DNA from: Bacteroidia bacterium
GTDB lineage: Bacteria; Bacteroidota; Bacteroidia; J057; JAIXKT01
DNA length: 64,000 bases
Direction: 5' to 3'
Assembly: GCA_026932145.1 (NCBI GenBank)
Contig: JAIXKT010000037.1
Location: forward strand, 1-64,000
Below the pieces are notes generated by a model. That model did no database searches and was not told the origin of the DNA. It saw only the letters and a list, made by a program, of their open reading frames with translations. This document shows, one piece after another, positions 52,710 through 63,016 of the stretch. Numbering within the stretch: the first letter of the stretch is position 1; each line of letters starts with the position of its first letter. The translations under genes and the position numbers were made by a program.

Positions 52710-54484
52710 TAGATTTACATAACATCCGGATAATCAGCAGAATATTAACTGTAATAATAGTTTATCTACTGCATAATAATTTACTTGCACAAACGCCGGA
52801 CGTTCCACTAAAAGAAAATCCTAAAGCTAAAGAAGCTGTTTCCGTAGCACTAAAATATTTTTCACAGCAAGAATACCACGACGCAGCTTCCTTTTTCGAA
52901 ACAGCTGCCCAACAGCAACCCCAGCATACCTTAACTACTTTTGCCCTCTATATGTCCGGCTTATCAAATTTTTATAGGAATGATAATCTTCGTGCCTTAG
53001 AAAGGTTTCAACTTTTATTAAAAAACTATCCCGCTTCAAAATATGCTGAAGATGCAGCTTATCACAAAGGAATTTTGATGGCCGAGAGAAGCGAATCCAG
53101 GGATGGAGGTTTTTATGTACTCCTAAACCTTGCGGAAAAGACTAAAAATGAGCAACTTAGAAATAATGCTGAAACCTATTTTAATCAATGCCTATACGAA
53201 AAATGCACCCGTGAGTACCTTGAAGAATATTACAACCGAGTAAGAAGCTCTTACAAAGGAACGGTCTTAACGGCTCTGTGTTTTAAACTAATTCAGGAAA
53301 AACAATACAAAAAAGTATCTGAACTCATTGGTGATTATCAAAAATCAGGAAACCAGCTTACACCAGAGTTACAAAAGATACAGCAGGTTTACGTAGATAG
53401 CCCAAGTTTCAATTTAGAAATCTCTAAAATGCGTGTGGCTATTTTACTACCTTTTTTTTCCAAAATAGCTGATACCGCTATGCAGGTTCCCGGTAGAACC
53501 TTAATGGCCTTAGAACTCTTTGAGGGTATCAAATTAGCTATTGACAATAACAAATCTCCTTTTATCCAAGAAATTGACATACAAGTATTTGACACAGAAA
53601 AAGATAGTATTAAAACGTTGACAGCTATTCACGACTTAAATCAATTTAAGCCGGATGTTATCATTGGAGATATTTTTAATGTTCCCTCTCGTTTAATATC
53701 TCAATATGCTGAGAATAAGAAAATTGTACATATTATACCGCTTTCGCCTGCGGACGAGCTAATTGAGCAGAAAAAATTTACCTTTTTGGCCAATCCGTCA
53801 TTTCTTACGCAGGGCAAAACGCTTGCTAAATACATTTCAACAGACTTAGCACTAAAAAAGGTTTTGATTATAGATGATGGCAATAAAATTGCAAAATCCT
53901 ACATTCAACCATTTTCAGATCAACTACTTAACTCAGGTACTCAATTCACGACGCGTACTTTATCTGATGAGGACAAGGAGTTTTATCAAGGAGTTTCAGG
54001 CTTAGTAAATGAAATAAAAAGCGATGGCTATGATGCCGTATTTTATCCATCTTCTTCCGAAGAGCGCGTAGTTTCTTTACTTGGCGGGATGAGCCGAGAC
54101 AGCGTCTTTCTGCAAGTTATTGGCACTCAAGATTGGAGAAGATTTGAATCTATCGAAAAAGAAATGCTCCTAAAATTCAATGTGTTATTTTGCGATTATC
54201 AATATCTACAAAATGATTTAATTGGTTATGAGTACTTTAAAGATTCTTACTTGTCTGCATTTAAGACTTTACCGGGGCAATATGTCGGGCAAGGCTATGA
54301 TATTATGCGTTTTTTGATGCTTGCGTTTCCGAATAAAATCGAAGCCGGCTCATTTGCCCAAGCACTACAAAATTTAGAATCTTTTCAGGGAGTACACCAA
54401 AATTATTACTTCAAAAATAGCCAAGATAACCAAGCAGTACAAATATTACAGTTTCGGGATGATGTTTTGACAAAAGTTAAATAA
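52700..54484 (+). CDS. TPR protein with periplasmic-binding-protein fold
   Basis: The 594-residue protein has a signal peptide (about 1-30, ending NNLLAQ), a TPR/YbgF-like region (about 45-225: ALKYFSQQEYHDAASFFETAAQQ and ALERFQLLLKNYP) and a periplasmic-binding type 1 domain (about 245-590, starting MRVAILLPFF). Such fusions are close to LpoA/LppC, the outer-membrane activator of penicillin-binding proteins, and to branched-chain amino-acid receptors. No ABC transporter genes lie nearby, which favours an envelope regulatory role. It overlaps guaA by ten bases and is followed three bases later by the transglutaminase-like gene. Confidence 0.75.
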   Translation: MGIIDLHNIRIISRILTVIIVYLLHNNLLAQTPDVPLKENPKAKEAVSVALKYFSQQEYHDAASFFETAAQQQPQHTLTTFALYMSGLSNFYRNDNLRALERFQLLLKNYPASKYAEDAAYHKGILMAERSESRDGGFYVLLNLAEKTKNEQLRNNAETYFNQCLYEKCTREYLEEYYNRVRSSYKGTVLTALCFKLIQEKQYKKVSELIGDYQKSGNQLTPELQKIQQVYVDSPSFNLEISKMRVAILLPFFSKIADTAMQVPGRTLMALELFEGIKLAIDNNKSPFIQEIDIQVFDTEKDSIKTLTAIHDLNQFKPDVIIGDIFNVPSRLISQYAENKKIVHIIPLSPADELIEQKKFTFLANPSFLTQGKTLAKYISTDLALKKVLIIDDGNKIAKSYIQPFSDQLLNSGTQFTTRTLSDEDKEFYQGVSGLVNEIKSDGYDAVFYPSSSEERVVSLLGGMSRDSVFLQVIGTQDWRRFESIEKEMLLKFNVLFCDYQYLQNDLIGYEYFKDSYLSAFKTLPGQYVGQGYDIMRFLMLAFPNKIEAGSFAQALQNLESFQGVHQNYYFKNSQDNQAVQILQFRDDVLTKVK

Positions 54485-54487
54485 CTT

Positions 54488-55135
54488 ATGGATATTTATT
54501 TAGCTCCGACTTTTATTATAGATTCAGATAACCCGCTGATTATTAAGGCAGCTAAAGAGTGCGTAGTAAGCTGTAATAATCAAATTGAGGCTGCAATAGC
54601 TATGTATTTATTCGTTCGGGACACCATTCGGTACAATCCATACCGTTTAGACCTGCGTCCAGAAGGCCTACAAGCATCATCGGTGTTGCAGCGTGATAGC
54701 GGTTACTGTGTAGAAAAAGCTGTTTTATTAGCGGCTCTATTGCGGGCAAACGGAATCCCAAGCCGCTTAGGCTTCGCAAACGTCCGGAACCATATCGGAA
54801 CACAAAGAATAGAAGAAAGATTGGGCACAGACGTGCTGGTCTTTCATGGATATACAGAGATTTACTTAAATCAAAAGTGGGTAAAAGCAACCCCGGCATT
54901 TAACCAAGAACTTTGCCACAAGTTAAACGTAGAACCATTGGAATTTAACGGCTTAGAAGATTCTGTTTTTCAAGACTATAATACTGAAAAGAAACTATTT
55001 ATGGAATACCTCCATGACTACGGAACTTTTGCAGATATGCCGTTCCAATTATTTATAGATTCGTTAAAACAGTATTACGGAAAGATTTTTGAATCTGCTC
55101 AGCCCGTTCAGGGCGGCTATCTTGTAACGTTTTAA
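54488..55135 (+). CDS. transglutaminase-like domain protein
   Basis: The 215-residue protein has the transglutaminase/papain-fold core: DTIRYNPYRLDLRPEGLQASSVL, the catalytic Cys in DSGYCVEKAVLLAALLRANGIP (about 77) and His in VFHGYTEIYLNQKWV (about 119), then ATPAFN where the usual Asp is expected. It has no signal peptide, so it is probably cytoplasmic. The substrate is unknown. It follows the TPR/binding protein on the same strand. Confidence 0.85.
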   Translation: MDIYLAPTFIIDSDNPLIIKAAKECVVSCNNQIEAAIAMYLFVRDTIRYNPYRLDLRPEGLQASSVLQRDSGYCVEKAVLLAALLRANGIPSRLGFANVRNHIGTQRIEERLGTDVLVFHGYTEIYLNQKWVKATPAFNQELCHKLNVEPLEFNGLEDSVFQDYNTEKKLFMEYLHDYGTFADMPFQLFIDSLKQYYGKIFESAQPVQGGYLVTF

Positions 55136-55232
55136 GTAGCAAACATTAAAATAACGAAAAGAACCTTAGAAGTGCTTGGAAATTTGGAGCGAAACTAACA
55201 ACTTTGCAACCTACTAAAAACTTATAGTTTTC

Positions 55233-56513
55233 ATGTCATATTTATTCACTTCCGAGTCTGTTTCTGAAGGTCATCCGGACAAAGTAGCAGACCAGATTTC
55301 AGATTCTATATTAGACGCTATACTATCTCAAGATCCCGATTCAAGGGTTGCTTGTGAAACATTGGTAACTACCGGCTTAACAATGATTGCCGGAGAAGTT
55401 ACTACTAACGCAACTATTGATGCTGGAGAAGTTGCCCGCCAAGCTATTCGCGAAATTGGATATACAAAAGCCGAATATATGTTTGAGGCAAACTCCTGCG
55501 GTATTACCGTTGCCATTCATCAACAATCTCCTGATATTGCCCAAGGTGTAAATGAGGGTCAAGGCTTAGATACCGACCAAGGAGCCGGCGACCAAGGTAT
55601 GATGTTTGGTTTTGCTACCAAGGAAACCCCTGAATTTCTACCTATGTCCTTAGCATTTGCACACCGTTTGGTAAAGGAATTAGCCAGAATCCGAAAAAAT
55701 GAACCACATCTAATGCCCTACTTGCGCCCTGACGCTAAATCACAAGTTACAATTGAATATGATGATAACCACAAACCTTTGCGGGTTCACACAATCGTAG
55801 TTTCAACTCAACATGATGATTTTGCCCCAGAGGAAGAGATGTTAAGGAAAATTCGGGAAGATGTAAAAAGTATCCTGATTCCACAGGTAATTCCGGCAGA
55901 ATTGATGGATGACAAAACCGTGATCCACGTAAACCCAACAGGCAAATTTGTTATCGGTGGCCCTCATGGAGATACCGGCCTAACCGGACGTAAGATTATT
56001 GTTGATACTTACGGTGGACGTGGCGCACACGGAGGCGGAGCTTTCTCCGGTAAAGACCCCTCAAAAGTAGATCGCTCAGCCGCCTATGCCGCAAGACATA
56101 TTGCCAAAAACTTAGTCGCAGCAGGCGTTGCCGACGAATGTCTTATTCAAGTTTCCTACGCTATCGGAATTGCTAAACCCATTTCTATCTTTGTAAACAC
56201 CTACGGAACAGCACACGTAAAACTCTCCGATACAGAGATAGCCCAAAAAATCAGCGAAATATTTGACTTACGCCCAAAAGCAATCATCGAAAGTTTAGGT
56301 CTTAAAAATCCAATTTACAGAGAATCAGCAGCTTATGGACACGTAGGCAGAGATTGCTACGAAAAAGAAGTACCACTTAACTTCGTAAAAATCACGGATA
56401 ACAATGGCGTTAGAACACAAACACACCAGACATCAAGCCGTAAAGTAAAATTCTTCTCTTGGGAAGAGCTAAACTATGTAGATACTATTCGCAAAAAATT
56501 TCAACTCACTTAA
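55233..56513 (+). CDS. metK: S-adenosylmethionine synthase
   Basis: The enzyme makes SAM from methionine and [23 protein letters not shown] is at the N-terminus, with [26 protein letters not shown] and the [19 protein letters not shown] motif with catalytic residues intact. At 426 residues it is longer than the E. coli enzyme (384), mostly through insertions that are also common in Bacteroidota. I looked upstream for a SAM riboswitch and saw none. Confidence 0.97.
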   Translation: MSYLFTSESVSEGHPDKVADQISDSILDAILSQDPDSRVACETLVTTGLTMIAGEVTTNATIDAGEVARQAIREIGYTKAEYMFEANSCGITVAIHQQSPDIAQGVNEGQGLDTDQGAGDQGMMFGFATKETPEFLPMSLAFAHRLVKELARIRKNEPHLMPYLRPDAKSQVTIEYDDNHKPLRVHTIVVSTQHDDFAPEEEMLRKIREDVKSILIPQVIPAELMDDKTVIHVNPTGKFVIGGPHGDTGLTGRKIIVDTYGGRGAHGGGAFSGKDPSKVDRSAAYAARHIAKNLVAAGVADECLIQVSYAIGIAKPISIFVNTYGTAHVKLSDTEIAQKISEIFDLRPKAIIESLGLKNPIYRESAAYGHVGRDCYEKEVPLNFVKITDNNGVRTQTHQTSSRKVKFFSWEELNYVDTIRKKFQLT

Positions 56514-56565
56514 TAATAAGACTATCATTTTCTGCAAATGAATCTGTAATTTCGCGTAATTTTTT

Positions 56566-57348
56566 ATGAAACATATTACACTACTCTTGGGGCTTTTGGC
56601 AATCCAAACGTTGGTATTTGCTCAAAAAGGTATTCATTTGGGCGTTCAGGCTTATCCGGGAGCAAGCTGGATGCTTAATAAGCAGGACAGAACGGTTTCG
56701 GATGACCAATTTAAGTATAAATATACGTGGTCAATGGGAGTCGGTGTAAAAGGCGGATACGGCTTCAATGACCACATCGCATTACACTTAGGGCTGCTCT
56801 ATTTCACCCAAGGACAGGTACACCAATACAAAAACAGCAAATCAGATACTATTACCAACAACCTAAGGTTATACTATCTAAAAGTACCGGTTTTATTTCG
56901 CTGGACTACTGACGCTAACCGGAAATATGTATTTGCAGCCGAAGCCGGCCCACAGGCCTCTTTCTTCCTATCAAATAATGAGTGGAATAACGATAAGCGT
57001 TACTACCCGGAATCCCCGCAAGGGGTTACTTTAACCAATATGCCAAGCAGAAGAACTACCTTTACTCCGTTTAATATAGGACTTGCTGCGGCTGTTGGGG
57101 TGGATGTAAAACTCCGTTATAACTTGAAAATGAACGCGATGATTCGCGGAGACTTTGACTTTACAGACGCAGAAGATAAATCCAGAAAATTTGACGTTAC
57201 CAAAGACGGAACTACTACCCGTGAAGATTATTACTACTCTTCATACACCCGTCCTTATTACTCAAAAGAAAGAAAAGCCACCAATAATGCAACTCTTAGT
57301 TTAGGAATTGGGTTTACCTATATCTTTATTCCAAGGTTCCATTATTAA
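56566..57348 (+). CDS. outer-membrane beta-barrel protein (PorT/OmpW-like)
   Basis: The 260-residue protein has a signal peptide (about 1-19, ending LVFAQ) and alternating hydrophobic beta strands such as HLGVQAYPGASWML, IALHLGLLYFTQGQVH and LYYLKVPVLFRW, ending with the aromatic LSLGIGFTYIFIPRFHY. LKVPVLFRW in mid-sequence is a hallmark of the PorT/outer membrane beta-barrel (OMP_b-brl_2) family of Bacteroidota. Its function is unknown. The box TAATTTCG (56547-56554) upstream resembles a -7 element. Confidence 0.8.
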   Translation: MKHITLLLGLLAIQTLVFAQKGIHLGVQAYPGASWMLNKQDRTVSDDQFKYKYTWSMGVGVKGGYGFNDHIALHLGLLYFTQGQVHQYKNSKSDTITNNLRLYYLKVPVLFRWTTDANRKYVFAAEAGPQASFFLSNNEWNNDKRYYPESPQGVTLTNMPSRRTTFTPFNIGLAAAVGVDVKLRYNLKMNAMIRGDFDFTDAEDKSRKFDVTKDGTTTREDYYYSSYTRPYYSKERKATNNATLSLGIGFTYIFIPRFHY

Positions 57349-57366
57349 TTTTTAGAAATTTACAAT

Positions 57367-58215
57367 ATGCCAGAGGCAGAATTAAATCTTGCCTTGATTC
57401 AGTTTGCCCCTATTTGGGGCAAACCTGGGCAAAATACAAAACTATTGGATTCTTTATTAGAATCTGTATCTGCAAAGGCAGACTTAATAATTTTACCGGA
57501 GGCTTTTAGTACAGGGTTTGTAGTAGCACCAGAAGACTTTTTGTTGGCAGAAGATCTTAGCCATCCTGAAAATTCCCTTGAGTGGTTGCGGAAAAAAGCT
57601 GCACAGTACGGCTGCCCTGTATGTGGGTCTATTATTCACAGAAATAATTCCCAAAAACGCCAAAATACTTTTTTTTGGGTAAACCCTAACGGAACTACTT
57701 ATGCCGTAGATAAGCGTCATCTATTTGCGCTTGGGGGAGAAAAACAAACTCCCGAAGGAACAGCAGGCCCTTTTGAGCAGGGAAATAAACGCATTATTAT
57801 TCAATATAAAGAGTTTACAATATCGCCATTTATCTGTTACGACCTGCGCTTTCCCGTATGGTGCCGTAATCCAAATGATGTGCCGATTGACATTCTTCTA
57901 TTTGTAGCAAATTGGCCGGAAAAACGCATAGATGTTTGGAATACACTGTTAAAGGCCAGAGCTATTGAGAACCAGTCTTTTGTAGTTGGAGTGAATCGTG
58001 CTGGGACGGAACCTAATGGGATAGAATATTCGGGAAATTCTGGTGTGTATTCGCCTATTGGAAAAAACCACTTTATGTCGAAAGAGAAAGAAGGGATATA
58101 CTTTGTTTCAATTCAAAAAAGTGAACTAACAGAAACACGAGAAAAATTTCCTTTTCAAAAAGATGCAGACTGTTTTACTGTTTCAGATCAAGAAATAGAA
58201 TACTTAACAGTATAA
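57367..58215 (+). CDS. omega-amidase-type carbon-nitrogen hydrolase
   Basis: The 282-residue protein carries the nitrilase triad Glu45 (ILPEAFSTGF), Lys116 (VDKRHLF) and Cys157 (FICYDLRFPVWCRN). The FP-W-x-R-N context after the Cys and the NWPEKRIDVWNTLLKARAIENQ segment match the YafV/omega-amidase group, which removes the amide of alpha-ketoglutaramate and related compounds made by transamination, including in methionine salvage. Its location downstream of metK and the beta-barrel gene is compatible with that but does not prove it. Confidence 0.85.
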   Translation: MPEAELNLALIQFAPIWGKPGQNTKLLDSLLESVSAKADLIILPEAFSTGFVVAPEDFLLAEDLSHPENSLEWLRKKAAQYGCPVCGSIIHRNNSQKRQNTFFWVNPNGTTYAVDKRHLFALGGEKQTPEGTAGPFEQGNKRIIIQYKEFTISPFICYDLRFPVWCRNPNDVPIDILLFVANWPEKRIDVWNTLLKARAIENQSFVVGVNRAGTEPNGIEYSGNSGVYSPIGKNHFMSKEKEGIYFVSIQKSELTETREKFPFQKDADCFTVSDQEIEYLTV

Positions 58216-58240
58216 AGGGAATATTCTTTGCTATAAAGTG

Positions 58241-58313
58241 AGCCATCTGGCAGAATCGAACTGCCGGCCTGTTGATTACGAATCAACCGCTCTACCGACT
58301 GAGCTAAGATGGC
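58241..58313 (-). tRNA. tRNA-Thr (anticodon CGT)
   Basis: The reverse strand folds as a full cloverleaf: acceptor GCCATCT pairs with AGATGGC, D arm GCTC/GAGC with loop AGTCGGTA, anticodon stem GTTGA/TCAAC with loop TTCGTAA, and T arm GGCAG/CTGCC with loop TTCGATT. The anticodon CGT reads ACG codons. The 3' CCA is not encoded; the discriminator position is T. Confidence 0.95.
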
Positions 58314-58413
58314 CTAATATCGCGGCGCGAAATTACACAAAATTACGTTAATAGATAATGTGATTTACTTTTTTATTTTTTATTTGGATTAAATCTAAAA
58401 TTGGACTTGTTTT

Positions 58414-59352
58414 GTGGCTGTGAATGAGTTTATAATCACTTTTCGGGAAAGCTTAGAGGCAGCTCTTGTGGTAGGTATTGTTGGTGCATTTGTTTCTAAT
58501 TCAGGTGAAAAATCTAATTTTCGCTTTGTTTTATATGGAATACTTGCAGCCGTTGTTTGTAGTATTTTGGCGGCAGTAGCCTTAGAGTCTGCTGAGGAAT
58601 TACTCCAATATCATTCTGCCGAGTATTTTTTTGAGGCTGCTATGATGTTTTTAGCATCAGGTTTCTTGATTTATATGGTCTCATGGATGGCTAAGAGAAG
58701 CAATATTCGCCAAGAATTAGAACAAAAGACTTCTACGGCATTGGAAACCGGTAGTAAGTGGGGGATTTTCTCAATCGTATTTTTTGCAATCATGAGAGAG
58801 GGCTTTGAAACTGTACTTTTTCTATTTGCAAGTGAAAACCAGACAAAAAGTTTTTCTTACGTAGGCGCAATAACTGGAATAATAGCAGCTGTTTTGATAG
58901 CATGGCTGATATTTTCACAAAGTAAAAGGCTGCCAATAAAGCAATTTTTTAACATTACCTCTATATTGTTGATTGTGATGGCTGCCGGCATGGCGGCTTA
59001 TGGCACACATGAATTGGAAGAAGGTTTTGAAAAAGCTAAAATGTTAGGCTTGTTTGGTTTACATGATGAAACCTTACCTGACGGTAAAGTTATAGAAGCT
59101 GAAGATAAAATTGCCCGCCCATGGGATATTTTAAAACCCCAAAGTGAACTTTCCTCCGATTCAAATCCAACATTTTATACGCAGGCAAATGGCAAATATA
59201 TACATTGGTTTCATGATAAAGGTTTGATAGGAAGCTACTTAAAAGGATTTATTGGCTATAACAGCAATCCAAATTGGCCGGAGTTTTTTATCTGGATATT
59301 TACGTTAGGCTTTGGAATTTATTTATGGAAAAAGCCGGTGCTTAAACCGTAA
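58414..59352 (+). CDS. FTR1-family iron permease
   Basis: The 312-residue membrane protein has the two iron-transport motifs of the Ftr1/EfeU family, RESLE (residues 11-15) near the N-terminus and REGFE (128-132) in the fourth membrane helix. About seven transmembrane segments are visible, with a hydrophilic periplasmic insert (about 205-285) before the last. The start is GTG at 58414; a second GTG lies two codons on. EfeO and EfeB partners are absent, so iron oxidation would rely on other proteins. Confidence 0.9.
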   Translation: MAVNEFIITFRESLEAALVVGIVGAFVSNSGEKSNFRFVLYGILAAVVCSILAAVALESAEELLQYHSAEYFFEAAMMFLASGFLIYMVSWMAKRSNIRQELEQKTSTALETGSKWGIFSIVFFAIMREGFETVLFLFASENQTKSFSYVGAITGIIAAVLIAWLIFSQSKRLPIKQFFNITSILLIVMAAGMAAYGTHELEEGFEKAKMLGLFGLHDETLPDGKVIEAEDKIARPWDILKPQSELSSDSNPTFYTQANGKYIHWFHDKGLIGSYLKGFIGYNSNPNWPEFFIWIFTLGFGIYLWKKPVLKP

Positions 59353-59364
59353 ATAATCCGAATT

Positions 59365-60999
59365 TTGCCGCGAAGTATGCAGCAAAAGCCAAAAAACATC
59401 GAGGGTTTATTTTTTAGTAAATTTATTACTATTTATTTTTTGGGTGTCATCTTATTGGTAGGTTGCGCTATTGTTAGACCCCCAGAAGGAGGCCCAAAAG
59501 ATGAAACAGGCCCGAAAATAGCTGCTACCTACCCAGAAATGGGACAAAAACAGGTCAATTCCCTGCCTATTAAAATTTCCTTTGATGAATATATCGACCC
59601 AAATGTTTCACCAAACGATTTGATAATAAATCCATTACCCAAAAACCGCCCAACTATTTTTGTGCAAGGAAAATCCTTATTTATCAAATTGAATGAAGAT
59701 TTACTCCCTAATACTACATATTCACTTATCTTAAAGCCAAGTATTAAAGATTTTCGTGAGCGTAACCCGCTAAAAAAACCTTTTCACTTAGCTTTTTCAA
59801 CGGGTGAAACCCTTGATACCGCAAGTATTTCAGGTAAGGTTTCAGATGCGGCCTCCTTAAAACCCGAACCAACCTGCTTAGTAGCCTTGTTCCCAGCCGA
59901 AACCGTTCCAGATTCTAACTTTATAGATATAAAACCCAAATACCTGACCCTTACGGACTCAACCGGCTATTTTAACCTAAAACATATAGCTTCCGGAACG
60001 TATCTATTGGCAGCATTTACCGATACAGATTTTAGCAACTCTTATAACAACAATTCTGAAAAAATTGGCCTAACGGAAAATTGCATAATTAAGATTTCAG
60101 TAAATTCAGAAGTATCTGATTTACAGATATTTACACAAATTTGGGACACCCTTCCGCCCAGCGTCTCAAAAGTAAAATGGCTTGGAAAAACTGCCATAGA
60201 AGTTTTATTTTCCGAAGGCTTATTGAATTACCCGGTTGTTCAATCTCCTAAAACAGCATTTTCTTCTACGTGGATTACTCAGGGGGGGAAAGCAATCCAG
60301 ATTTTTTTGCCTCCTGAAAATCAACAGGATTCAATTATCCTGACACAAATAACAGATTCAGTAAAAAACACTACCTCAAGAACCATTTTTTTACCGGTAA
60401 CACTTCCGCCGGATACATTTTGGCTGGAGCAAAAACCGCATCCCCAGAAATTAGAAACTTGGTTACTACGTGCTAATGAAAATATTCCACCGGATTCTTT
60501 TACAACCCATCTTACCTGTATAGATACTGCCGGCAAAAAAGTAGTTATTCAGGCAGAAATGAACAAAGGAATTGTAGAATGGACTCACCCCAAAAATCTA
60601 AATCCAGAATCACAGTTAAAACTCTTATTAAGCCCGTTTAACTACCCAAAAATTAAAATTGATTCTATCAAAACAGTTTACTGTTTTCCCAGATATGCTA
60701 ATGATTTTGGCAGTTTATCCGGCCAAATTGACATAAAAGGGAATATAATTGTATATTTATTCAAGGAAGGAAATACTGTTCCGATAGCTATTCAAACAGA
60801 TAAAAATTTTACTTTCAATTTATTAGAACCCGGAAATTATTTTTTGTCTGTTGTTTTTGATGAAGATAATAACGGGATTCGTACTATGGGTAGGCTTAAA
60901 CCTTACAGGCTTCCTGAAAAAATATGGAAATGGAATGAACCTATTGTGGTAAAAGCAAATTGGGAAACTAACGTTAGTTCTTTAAAACCAGAATTTTAG
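59365..60999 (+). CDS. Ig-like (Big_5) lipoprotein of unknown function
   Basis: The 544-residue protein has a signal with lipobox near residue 34 (LLVGCAIV). It begins RPPEGGPKDETGPKIAATYP and a KISFDEYIDP-type motif typical of the Bacteroidota Ig-like-domain family (bacterial Ig-like domain 5), then a carboxypeptidase-regulatory-like beta domain (ISGKVSD, SGTYLLAAFTD). A start at the ATG at 59377 is an alternative to TTG 59365. It begins 12 bases after the FTR1 stop, so the two may be co-transcribed. Confidence 0.8.
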   Translation: MPRSMQQKPKNIEGLFFSKFITIYFLGVILLVGCAIVRPPEGGPKDETGPKIAATYPEMGQKQVNSLPIKISFDEYIDPNVSPNDLIINPLPKNRPTIFVQGKSLFIKLNEDLLPNTTYSLILKPSIKDFRERNPLKKPFHLAFSTGETLDTASISGKVSDAASLKPEPTCLVALFPAETVPDSNFIDIKPKYLTLTDSTGYFNLKHIASGTYLLAAFTDTDFSNSYNNNSEKIGLTENCIIKISVNSEVSDLQIFTQIWDTLPPSVSKVKWLGKTAIEVLFSEGLLNYPVVQSPKTAFSSTWITQGGKAIQIFLPPENQQDSIILTQITDSVKNTTSRTIFLPVTLPPDTFWLEQKPHPQKLETWLLRANENIPPDSFTTHLTCIDTAGKKVVIQAEMNKGIVEWTHPKNLNPESQLKLLLSPFNYPKIKIDSIKTVYCFPRYANDFGSLSGQIDIKGNIIVYLFKEGNTVPIAIQTDKNFTFNLLEPGNYFLSVVFDEDNNGIRTMGRLKPYRLPEKIWKWNEPIVVKANWETNVSSLKPEF

Positions 61000-61006
61000 G
61001 TGATTT

Positions 61007-61768
61007 TTAAAAAAGATATGAAAAGCCGTTCGTAAGTGTATAAAAGGTTTTATTGATTCCGGCAGGCGGGTACGTATCATGAAAAATATTGTAAGTTACA
61101 GCATAGGATAAATGCTTGGTGATTTTGAGCAATAGCCTTGTTTCGCTCGATATTCGGTAATCTGATAATATAGTAATATTGGGCTGAAAATAAGTTGTAT
61201 TGCTAATTAGATACTGATCTTTTATTCTCCAATAAAACGACAGATAGGTGCTGATTCTAAAATCTCTATTTTCTCGGTTTATTTCTGTTCTAAGCAGTTC
61301 ATTTTCCCACATTAAATTTAGTCCATAGAAAATACGTAAAGAGTCGTTTTGTAAAATTCTAAGGCGGCTACCGGCACCGATTAATGTTCTGGACTGTAAC
61401 GCCTGAATAGGATTGTTTTGCCATTGAGCAAAAGCCTCCGGAGTGAGCTTAGCTTTAGTATTTAGCGTAAAGCGTAAATGCTGAAAAGTTTGATTAACCA
61501 AATTTTGATCAATTGCCCGAATAAAGGTGTAACTGCTTACTAATAAAATAGTTGGTTTTTTCCAGTTATATTGAACATGAGAGATAGCAGTAGCATTGTA
61601 AATCAAAGTCTGATTTTTGGCCACTGATAGTGATAAATTGATATTTCCGATAAGCCCTGTATCGGCAGATACAAATCGCTGACTTTCAATATTAACGACT
61701 TGCCCTGATGTATAAAAGTAGGTAAGTAGCCACGCTCCAAAGCACCAAACTCTCAGAGAGAATATCAT
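61007..61768 (-). CDS. outer-membrane protein (DUF481-like)
   Basis: The 253-residue protein has a signal sequence (about 1-22, ending TSGQ) and a run of amphipathic beta strands such as HLRFTLNTKAKLTPEAFAQ and SRTLIGAGSRLRIL, ending TNGFSYLF with a terminal Phe as in outer-membrane barrels. It resembles DUF481 proteins. It starts three bases after the stop of the phosphatase-like gene on the same strand. Confidence 0.6.
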   Translation of the reverse strand: MIFSLRVWCFGAWLLTYFYTSGQVVNIESQRFVSADTGLIGNINLSLSVAKNQTLIYNATAISHVQYNWKKPTILLVSSYTFIRAIDQNLVNQTFQHLRFTLNTKAKLTPEAFAQWQNNPIQALQSRTLIGAGSRLRILQNDSLRIFYGLNLMWENELLRTEINRENRDFRISTYLSFYWRIKDQYLISNTTYFQPNITILSDYRISSETRLLLKITKHLSYAVTYNIFHDTYPPAGINKTFYTLTNGFSYLF

Positions 61769-61771
61769 GCA

Positions 61772-62812
61772 TTATTTTAGCTTCAAATAGATATAGACCG
61801 GTAGGTGGTCGCTGTATCCGCCTAAGTATTTGTCTCCAACGTAAGTACGCAGTGGACTTCCTTTATATTTGGGGTCAGTTTCAAAAAGAAAATCTGCTTT
61901 AAATATTGTGGCACTTCCCATAACATAGGAAATTCCTTTTTTGTTGTTTTGTGGAAGCAAGTCATAAGAAATAATAATATGGTCAAGCATACCCCAATTA
62001 CCTTTGTATAAGTGGCTTCCTTTTCCTTGTTCTTTGAGTGGATACATAGTATTGAAGAGTTCTCCCGGGCGAGTTTGTTCCGGCGTAGGCTTTGCTCCTA
62101 AGGTCTCTTTAACACTTTCGTCATTAGGCTCATCGTTCAAATCTCCCATGATTAAGATATAATCTTTATCAAACCGGTTCATAAGAGAGTCGCAAATATG
62201 TTTGACTACCTCTGCTGCTAACTTTCTTTTATAGATACTTTCGTTTCCGCCTCTTCTGGATGGCCAGTGGTTTACCAACACCGTTAAGGTGTCTTGCGTT
62301 GGTAATACCAACCCGGTAACGACCAAGACATCACGAGTTTTAAAATCGGCATTGGCTGGGTCAATAACGCCATATTTTTGTGTATTCAGTACCTGAAAAC
62401 GGCTTTTTTTGTACAATAATGCTACATCTATTCCACGATTATCGGGAGAATCAAAATGTACATATCCGTAGTTGCCTTTTAAGGAAGGTTGATTAGCTAA
62501 GTCTTTAACGGTCTTTTCATTCTCGACTTCAGAAAGTCCCACAATATCTGGCCCTGTAGGGTTTCCTATTTGGCTAATTGCCTTTGACATATTGCCCAAT
62601 TTTTGTTGGTATCTTTCTGGAGTCCATTTTTTAGGGCTTCCCGGTAAAAATTCAGCGTCATCTATAAGCGGGTCATCTTCGGTATCAAAGAGATTCTCTT
62701 GATTATAAAACGCAGCAACAAAGGGTTGCTTTGCCGTTAGTTTTTGGGACTGGCTACAGCCACTTAACACTAACAAACATAACGAAAGTAATAACAAATT
62801 TATACGGAGCAT
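61772..62812 (-). CDS. endonuclease/exonuclease/phosphatase-family lipoprotein
   Basis: The 346-residue protein has a lipobox ending at Cys19 (VLSGC). The EEP fold is indicated by FYNQENLFDTEDDP, GLSEVENEKTVKDL (the metal-binding Glu), LVNHWPSRRGG, LIMGDLNDEPND and the final GGYSDHLPVYI with the catalytic His. It should act on the periplasmic or outer-membrane side, perhaps as a nuclease that scavenges phosphate from DNA. It leads a two-gene unit with the DUF481-like protein. Confidence 0.88.
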   Translation of the reverse strand: MLRINLLLLSLCLLVLSGCSQSQKLTAKQPFVAAFYNQENLFDTEDDPLIDDAEFLPGSPKKWTPERYQQKLGNMSKAISQIGNPTGPDIVGLSEVENEKTVKDLANQPSLKGNYGYVHFDSPDNRGIDVALLYKKSRFQVLNTQKYGVIDPANADFKTRDVLVVTGLVLPTQDTLTVLVNHWPSRRGGNESIYKRKLAAEVVKHICDSLMNRFDKDYILIMGDLNDEPNDESVKETLGAKPTPEQTRPGELFNTMYPLKEQGKGSHLYKGNWGMLDHIIISYDLLPQNNKKGISYVMGSATIFKADFLFETDPKYKGSPLRTYVGDKYLGGYSDHLPVYIYLKLK

Positions 62813-63016
62813 CAGTAGTTGGATTTTTGGGTTTCTAAGTGATTATTTGTTGCACTAAAGCAATTACAAAGATACAGTTTTTGGTTAAAAACTTTTCGCT
62901 AAAAAATATTGCCTACAAATTGCCTGCGGATAAATCTGGGAAAACAGCTATATCCGAAAATATATTTAACGCTGATAAAATCAGCATTTCGTTATTTAGA
63001 GATAGCGGTGATGTTC

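Noticed and set aside
55136-55232. SAM riboswitch upstream of metK
   Set aside because: The 97-base gap shows no conserved SAM-I or SAM-II pairing pattern that I could find.
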